Shown one piece after another: positions 59,610-64,000 of a DNA stretch of 64,000 bases (positions within the stretch are counted from its first letter, which is position 1; each line of letters starts with the position of its first letter). The stretch comes from Chionis minor. Lineage: Eukaryota; Chordata; Aves; Charadriiformes; Chionididae. The notes under the pieces are model-generated. The model worked only from the letters and a program-made list of their open reading frames with translations, searched no databases and was not told the DNA's origin. A program made the position numbers and the translations under genes. The stretch lies in assembly GCA_013398295.1 (NCBI GenBank), contig VZSF01007911.1, forward strand, positions 62,001-126,000. Direction: 5' to 3'.

Positions 59610-60337
59610 TGTCCTGGTTTGAGGTAAAACAGACCAATTTTGCTCAGTAACTCTGCTTTCTAACTAGGCCTCTTCTAACTGCTGAAATTAACAGCATGTT
59701 ATGCAGAAAACTGTTCCCTCTCCGCCTGATAAGACCCATTTTTATAGTTGATGCCAAGGCACGGATGCAGAGATGCTCTTGCTTATACTGATAGCTCTAA
59801 CAACCAAGGGCAGCCAACTTTGTTATTTGCCCCATTGGAGGGTCGGAAGTGGAAAAGCATAGAGGGGTCCCACCTGTGGGGAGGAACGGACAGGACAGGT
59901 GACCCAAAACTGACCAACAGGGTATTCCATCCCATCTGCCTCATGTTCAGCATAAAAGCAGAGGGATCAAAGGCTCAGCCTCTTCCTTCAATGGCCGGCA
60001 TCCCAGGAGGACTCTGTTTCTGTGCCTTTGGTCTTGATCTGTGTATTCCTGAATTCACAGATGTGGAATCCAGTTCCCATCCGTCACTGAGTCTGGTCTG
60101 GGACTTGCCCAGTGCCTGCTGGTGATGTGATTGTCTTCCTGGGAGCTAGATACGGTTTTGTATATATTTCATTATTTTCTTTTTATTTTATTATTAATAT
60201 TTCATTGAAGTAGTTCAATTCCTTCTAAACTCATAAGTCTCTTTCCTCTCTATCCCTCCTCCTCCCTTTGAAAAGAGAGGTGGGGAAGCGCATTTGTTGT
60301 TCTACATGATTGGGCCAATCCAGCCCAAACCACAACA
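59610..60337 (+). mobile_element. Solo LTR of an avian endogenous retrovirus (728 bp)
   Basis: The element starts TGTCCTGGTTTGAGG and ends AAACCACAACA, so the ends are imperfect inverted repeats with TG...CA termini. CTCC flanks both sides. U3 contains GACAGGTGACCCAAAACTGACC and GGGTATTCCAT (59889-59930), then TCATGTTCAG and an ATAAAAG TATA-like box (59952-59958). The 3' third is T/A-rich (TATATTTCATTATTTTC, 60158 onward). The module before the TATA box matches the one in the LTR at 2303-2807, so the two are related families. No internal proviral sequence adjoins it. The open frame at 59748-60125 is a by-product of LTR sequence. Confidence 0.82.
59883..59958 (+). promoter_or_regulatory. LTR U3 core promoter module
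   Basis: A GGACAGGTGACCCAAAACTG / GACCAACAGGGTATTCCAT module is followed by an ATAAAAG box. It is the same arrangement as at 2421-2503. Activity is unknown. Confidence 0.45.
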
Positions 60338-60341
60338 CTCC
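60338..60341. repeat. Probable target-site duplication, right (CTCC)
   Basis: It matches 59606-59609. Confidence 0.6.
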
Positions 60342-61000
60342 TGAAAGGATTGTTTTATTTTCATGGACCCACAGAAATAGAAAATATTTGAAAGCCAATG
60401 TACCTACTCAATCTCCAACTCCTGGAGCATTTGTTCTGTCTGTGTTACAGTTTATGCTGCATCACTTACTGAGGTGACCGGTGGAGGCTGTTCAGCGACT
60501 GTGCTCACCCAGTTACCATGATTATCCAGTGCTTGGGGTAACCAAGAGTTTTTCTTGGTGGGGCTGTGAAAGAGGTTTGGCACAATAGCGAATACTTTCT
60601 GCCGTCTGACATTCGCAGCCAGTCTAATAGGTACACATATTAAAGACTATACAGAACTTACATGTGAAAGCAGCATGCACTTTAAACATATTGAGCTTCA
60701 TAAATAGGATAAATAGAATAAATAAGGGCTCTTTTGTTCTTAGTGGACGATACCAAAGGAATGAGACCCAGGAATAATGGCTCCACATGAGGGTAGGAAC
60801 TAAGGGACAGAAGGGAAGGAGGTCTAGGACTGGGAAGAGGTCACCTTTGGGGCCACCTGGACAGCATGTCGATGCATTCATTTAACCCCGCGCTCAACGA
60901 GTACAAATCATCATCAAGGTTTGCCCGATGTAGCAACGAGCACATTTTGGGGTTTTTTGGGGCGCTCGGATGGTTTTGTTGGTGTATTTTCGAGGCAGGC

Positions 61001-61017
61001 GTCACTAGATGGCACTG
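61001..61017 (+). promoter_or_regulatory. CTCF-like motif
   Basis: GTCACTAGATGGCACTG matches the CTCF core consensus CCASYAGRKGGCRS at 13 of 14 positions (the first C is T). It lies within a small CpG cluster. Binding is inferred from the motif only. Confidence 0.4.
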
Positions 61018-62386
61018 TTACAAGGGCTTTCACAGGTGGTTGTGGGCGAGCAGCAGGCAAATCTCTCTGCCTGTTTTGGTGGTGGTAATGAGTAGGTGGG
61101 AAAGTAAGGGCTCAAATGGCAAGGGAACTGATTTTCTTACACTTGCTAATACAGCAGGATTATTTATGGAGGCAGAGTCACTGCCTAAAGCTAGGGGCTC
61201 CTGGAACACCAATTTGGCTGCGACTTAGTCTCTGTTGGAGAGCGTGTCAAATAACCTGGAGAAATGCATGGCACTGTCATACATTTAATTTGAGCATTTA
61301 CATAGGGAGAGCACTGCTTGTTTCCCCTCTAAAGAGATGCTGATTTACGTGGCCTAGGAACTGGGTGATGCTTAGCAGAGGGACAACAGTATTTTAGTAC
61401 ATGATCATCATGTAAAGGAGATAATCATTTGATTAATTGCATAGCCATATGAAGAACCAATCTGTGCACTAAAATCTCTCCTGTAATTCATCACAAACAA
61501 AACTTATTCTGGTCATTCAAATAGCTGGCCTAAAATATTCCTCTTGGTAGGTTAATTTTTTGACTTCATATGCAAATTTTCTGTCAATTTTTATTCTGAT
61601 AAAAATATTTGTTTTCTTTTGTAAAATCACTGTCTTGAACTAAGTGAACATTCAATGAAGGTTTGATATTTTGTGTCTTCTTGGACTAGAAAAAGGACCT
61701 TTTTTACCCCTCAGTCTGCATTTTTAAGGTGGGACACATGGCTCTCAATTTAGTCCTGAGACGAGCTCTTGGAAGTGGCACATTTAGTTCAATAAAGCAG
61801 TTTTAGATCATTTTTTGATGTATTCATATTTTCCTCTGGACTCTGAACATATCTGTGACATGTCTTATTGTCAGCAAGTGTCAAGACTAACTAGCTCTAA
61901 TAATGTTTTATAAAATTCCTTCATTTATTTTTAATGACTCTGGAATAAATCTACTGGTATAGAATGGTGGAAAGGCTTTTTTACCTGGAATTTCAGATGA
62001 CTGCATTATTACTATAGCAAAGTCAGAAATAAATTGACCTTCATAATTAAACATGATCAAGGCCTTTCTATACTTGCCACATGGCATAGTAAAAGGCACT
62101 GATTTTGTACACTCTCTTTGGAGGATTGATATATAGACTTGCTTACAATTTCTGGTATTGGGATGGTTATTCTTAAAACAGATTTCTTAGAGGTCTGTGC
62201 TCCAGAGTTATCACTCTGAATCCTCATTTGTCCATCTGGGGCTACAGCTCTTGACAGAGACAAGGTGAAGTAGAATCTTTGCTTTAGGAAAGGACTATTG
62301 AAAGTGATCTAAAATCCATTTCTAAATAAATATAAAACCACACAGCATCTGGGAAATTGAAGAAATAGTGATGCCTGTGCTCTGGG

Positions 62387-62689
62387 ATGGAGAAAATGAT
62401 GAACTGTGTCATTTCTGCAGTGTTTTGCCTTGTATTGTGTACATGCTGTGCTAGGAGACTTGCCTCTCGGGCAGATCACAGAAAGCGGAAAGAAAGCAAA
62501 TCCAAAGGTCAAGCCCAGCTGAAATCCCTGCTAGTGCACCTGAGGTATTTGCTGAAAACAGCAGGCAAGGACCAGGCTAAGCAGGCAAGAAGCTGTCGCC
62601 CTGCAAGATGTTGCTGTTTCCACCTGTGTCTGAGAGAATTCCAGTACCCATCGATCCAGAGCTGCATAAGGATTTGTGCAGAGCTTTAA
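62387..62689 (+). other. Doubtful open frame, 100 codons, with a signal-peptide-like start
   Basis: The frame runs from ATG 62387 to TAA 62687. The N-terminus (MMNCVISAVFCLVLCTCCA, from the third ATG, 62396) has the hydrophobic profile of a secretory signal. It is followed by a basic stretch (RADHRKRKESKSKGQ) and a cysteine-rich tail (SCRPARCCCFHLC). I recognise no family, and the cysteine spacing fits no hormone or defensin pattern I can name. No promoter, splice site or polyadenylation signal is evident near it. Chance is the default explanation. Confidence 0.15.
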
Positions 62690-63658
62690 AGAAATGACAT
62701 TGCCTCATATTTACAACTTCCTCCAAAAGGAGTTAATTTTTCTCTAATCCCTAATCATATAGAAATCATAAAGTTTCATTGCTTCTAAAATTTACTGAAG
62801 GCTTGATCGATACCTCTTTACTTCACCCTCTAAGTAGTATTCTTTTGCTGCAATAAATAATAAGCAAAATTCAGTTGCTATATGTGTTGCAGATATTTTC
62901 AAGCACCTGCAGCTACCAAAGCTAATCACAGTGTGCTACTTCTGTTTTTTGCTGTTGGTGAAATTTCCCAGTCACATATCCTCTCTTTTTTTCCATTTCA
63001 CCCACTTCAGTATTTGCACGCACAGAAAAATCCAATGCAAACAATTGTACAGTGACACCAAAATGATTTTTACATTAGGAACACAGAGCAAAGTGCATCC
63101 AGCTCCTGGTAACTGACTGCTATGTCCATTAGTAGAGACACAGTACAAAAGTGATCATGAATCTGCAAGGGTATCACTCAGGGCATGATACCTGGAAGAG
63201 AAGAGATTTGGGCTCCCATCCCTACTTCACTCAACAATTAACATAAAATGCTTTGCAGGCTTAGATCATAGGGCCAGGTCCCCATTACTGGCCCTGCTAC
63301 TGGTTAAGCTGTGAAGGCAAAGTGATACAAATACAAGGTAATTATGCCCTATACTCCCTACTTTCCCTCTCACTGTTCTTGGAAGAAACTGTATTGCATC
63401 AAAAATGGTGAGGGTGTTTTCGTGGGAGCTGGGAATTGCTGAGTCATGTTTTTTAGAGAATGGATTAGCAAAGTCTATGGAAGCTTAAAAGACAAAAGCT
63501 CAAGTCATGACCACACTGCATTTGTTGCCTTACTGACTGTTATTGGTGAAACTATGATGAGAATAACAGATTTGGTTCTGGAAAACATAGTAGAAGGAGA
63601 GCATTGAAATGGTCTGTATTCAAAAAGGGCCAGAAAAAAAATTAACATGTGTTTTCTA

Positions 63659-63777
63659 TTGCTTTGAGCAATCTGTTCTAGTAGGAGGTGCCCTTGCCCA
63701 TGGCAGGGGGGTCAGAACTAGATGATCTTTAAGGTCCCTTCCAACCTAAACCATTCCATGATTCTATTATTCTATTC
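63659..63777 (+). mobile_element. CR1 LINE, extreme 3' end, plus strand
   Basis: About 120 bp remain. They read GCTTTGAGCAATCTGTTCTAG, CCCATGGCAGGGGGGTC, GAACTAGATGATCTTTAAGG and CCCTTCCAACCTAAACC, then terminal ATTCTATT/ATTCTATTC units. This is a strongly 5'-truncated insertion of the type at 12937-13538. Confidence 0.92.
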
Positions 63778-64000
63778 TTTTTAGTGAAAAAAATTTGGGT
63801 ACTCTATTTAACTTTTTGAAGATAAATTGTAACTTCATCAATGTAAGAATCAATATGATGAATAGTATTTTCATAGAATGACTTTTGGTCAATCCAGGTA
63901 AATGCATAATAAAACTCAGCATTTGGAATTTGAAGAGAGACAAATTCAAATTAAAAATCAGGTGAATATGATTCCTTGAGTGGCCATGTGATTAACCAAA
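63778..64000. other. Unique AT-rich sequence to window end
   Basis: Nothing recognisable. Confidence 0.6.

Larger units (their letters stand above)
60342..63658. other. No established gene; CpG-bearing patch and one secreted-like open frame
   Basis: A local CpG cluster lies at about 60868-61050, in otherwise CpG-poor sequence. The open frame at 62387-62689 is listed separately. The remainder is AT-rich unique DNA with no transposon that I can support. Confidence 0.5.

Noticed and set aside
59748..60125. 125-codon open frame
   Set aside because: It lies entirely inside the solo LTR at 59610-60337.

Overview
The window looks like 64 kb of bird nuclear DNA with no protein-coding gene I can recognise. 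The avian assignment rests on at least eight copies or fragments of CR1 (chicken repeat 1), the dominant LINE of birds. Several carry the typical CR1 3' terminus (GGTTGGAAGGGACCT-like sequence followed by ATTCTATG-type 8-mers). Three LTRs of avian endogenous retrovirus type support the same conclusion. The rest is AT-rich, non-repetitive, intergenic- or intron-like sequence. Almost all open frames are chance frames or remnants of CR1 ORF2. I see no tRNA, rRNA, CRISPR array or operon-like structure.

Layout. At 2.0-2.8 kb a CR1 3' end on the minus strand abuts a 5'-truncated LTR on the plus strand. A 1.1-kb CR1 (minus) lies at 5.5-6.6 kb and carries a decayed reverse-transcriptase box. CR1 fragments on the plus strand follow at 10.5-11.0 and 12.9-13.5 kb, and a 0.8-kb minus-strand CR1 lies at 22.0-22.8 kb. 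A complete 318-bp solo LTR with a perfect 6-bp target duplication lies at 28.68-29.00 kb. Two direct repeats lie at 37.3-37.9 and 43.0-43.8 kb. Further CR1 copies are at 52.5-53.2 (minus), 56.9-57.6 (plus) and 63.66-63.78 kb (plus). A 728-bp LTR lies at 59.6-60.3 kb. Older, heavily diverged CR1/L3-like remnants are likely at 11.3-11.6 and 32.5-32.7 kb.

The most notable structure is the pair of direct repeats. Their shared core (221 bp plus 257 bp) reads as identical by eye, although the immediate flanks are only about 70-80% similar. This is the pattern expected of gene conversion, or of a recent duplication into older paralogous sequence. The upstream copy has lost a 182-bp block, replaced by 21 bp that contain a short direct duplication. 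The downstream copy keeps an open frame of up to 112 codons that I cannot assign to any family, and this frame is broken in the upstream copy. Both copies share a perfect TGACGTCA (CRE/ATF) palindrome.

Other items are a G19-A19 tract, two neighbouring G-rich pentanucleotide arrays (one holding the window's ambiguous base), a regularly spaced array of palindromic decamers, a CpG cluster with a good CTCF-like match, and one secreted-protein-like open frame of doubtful status. No multi-gene system is visible. The window is best read as repeat-bearing intergenic or intronic avian DNA.
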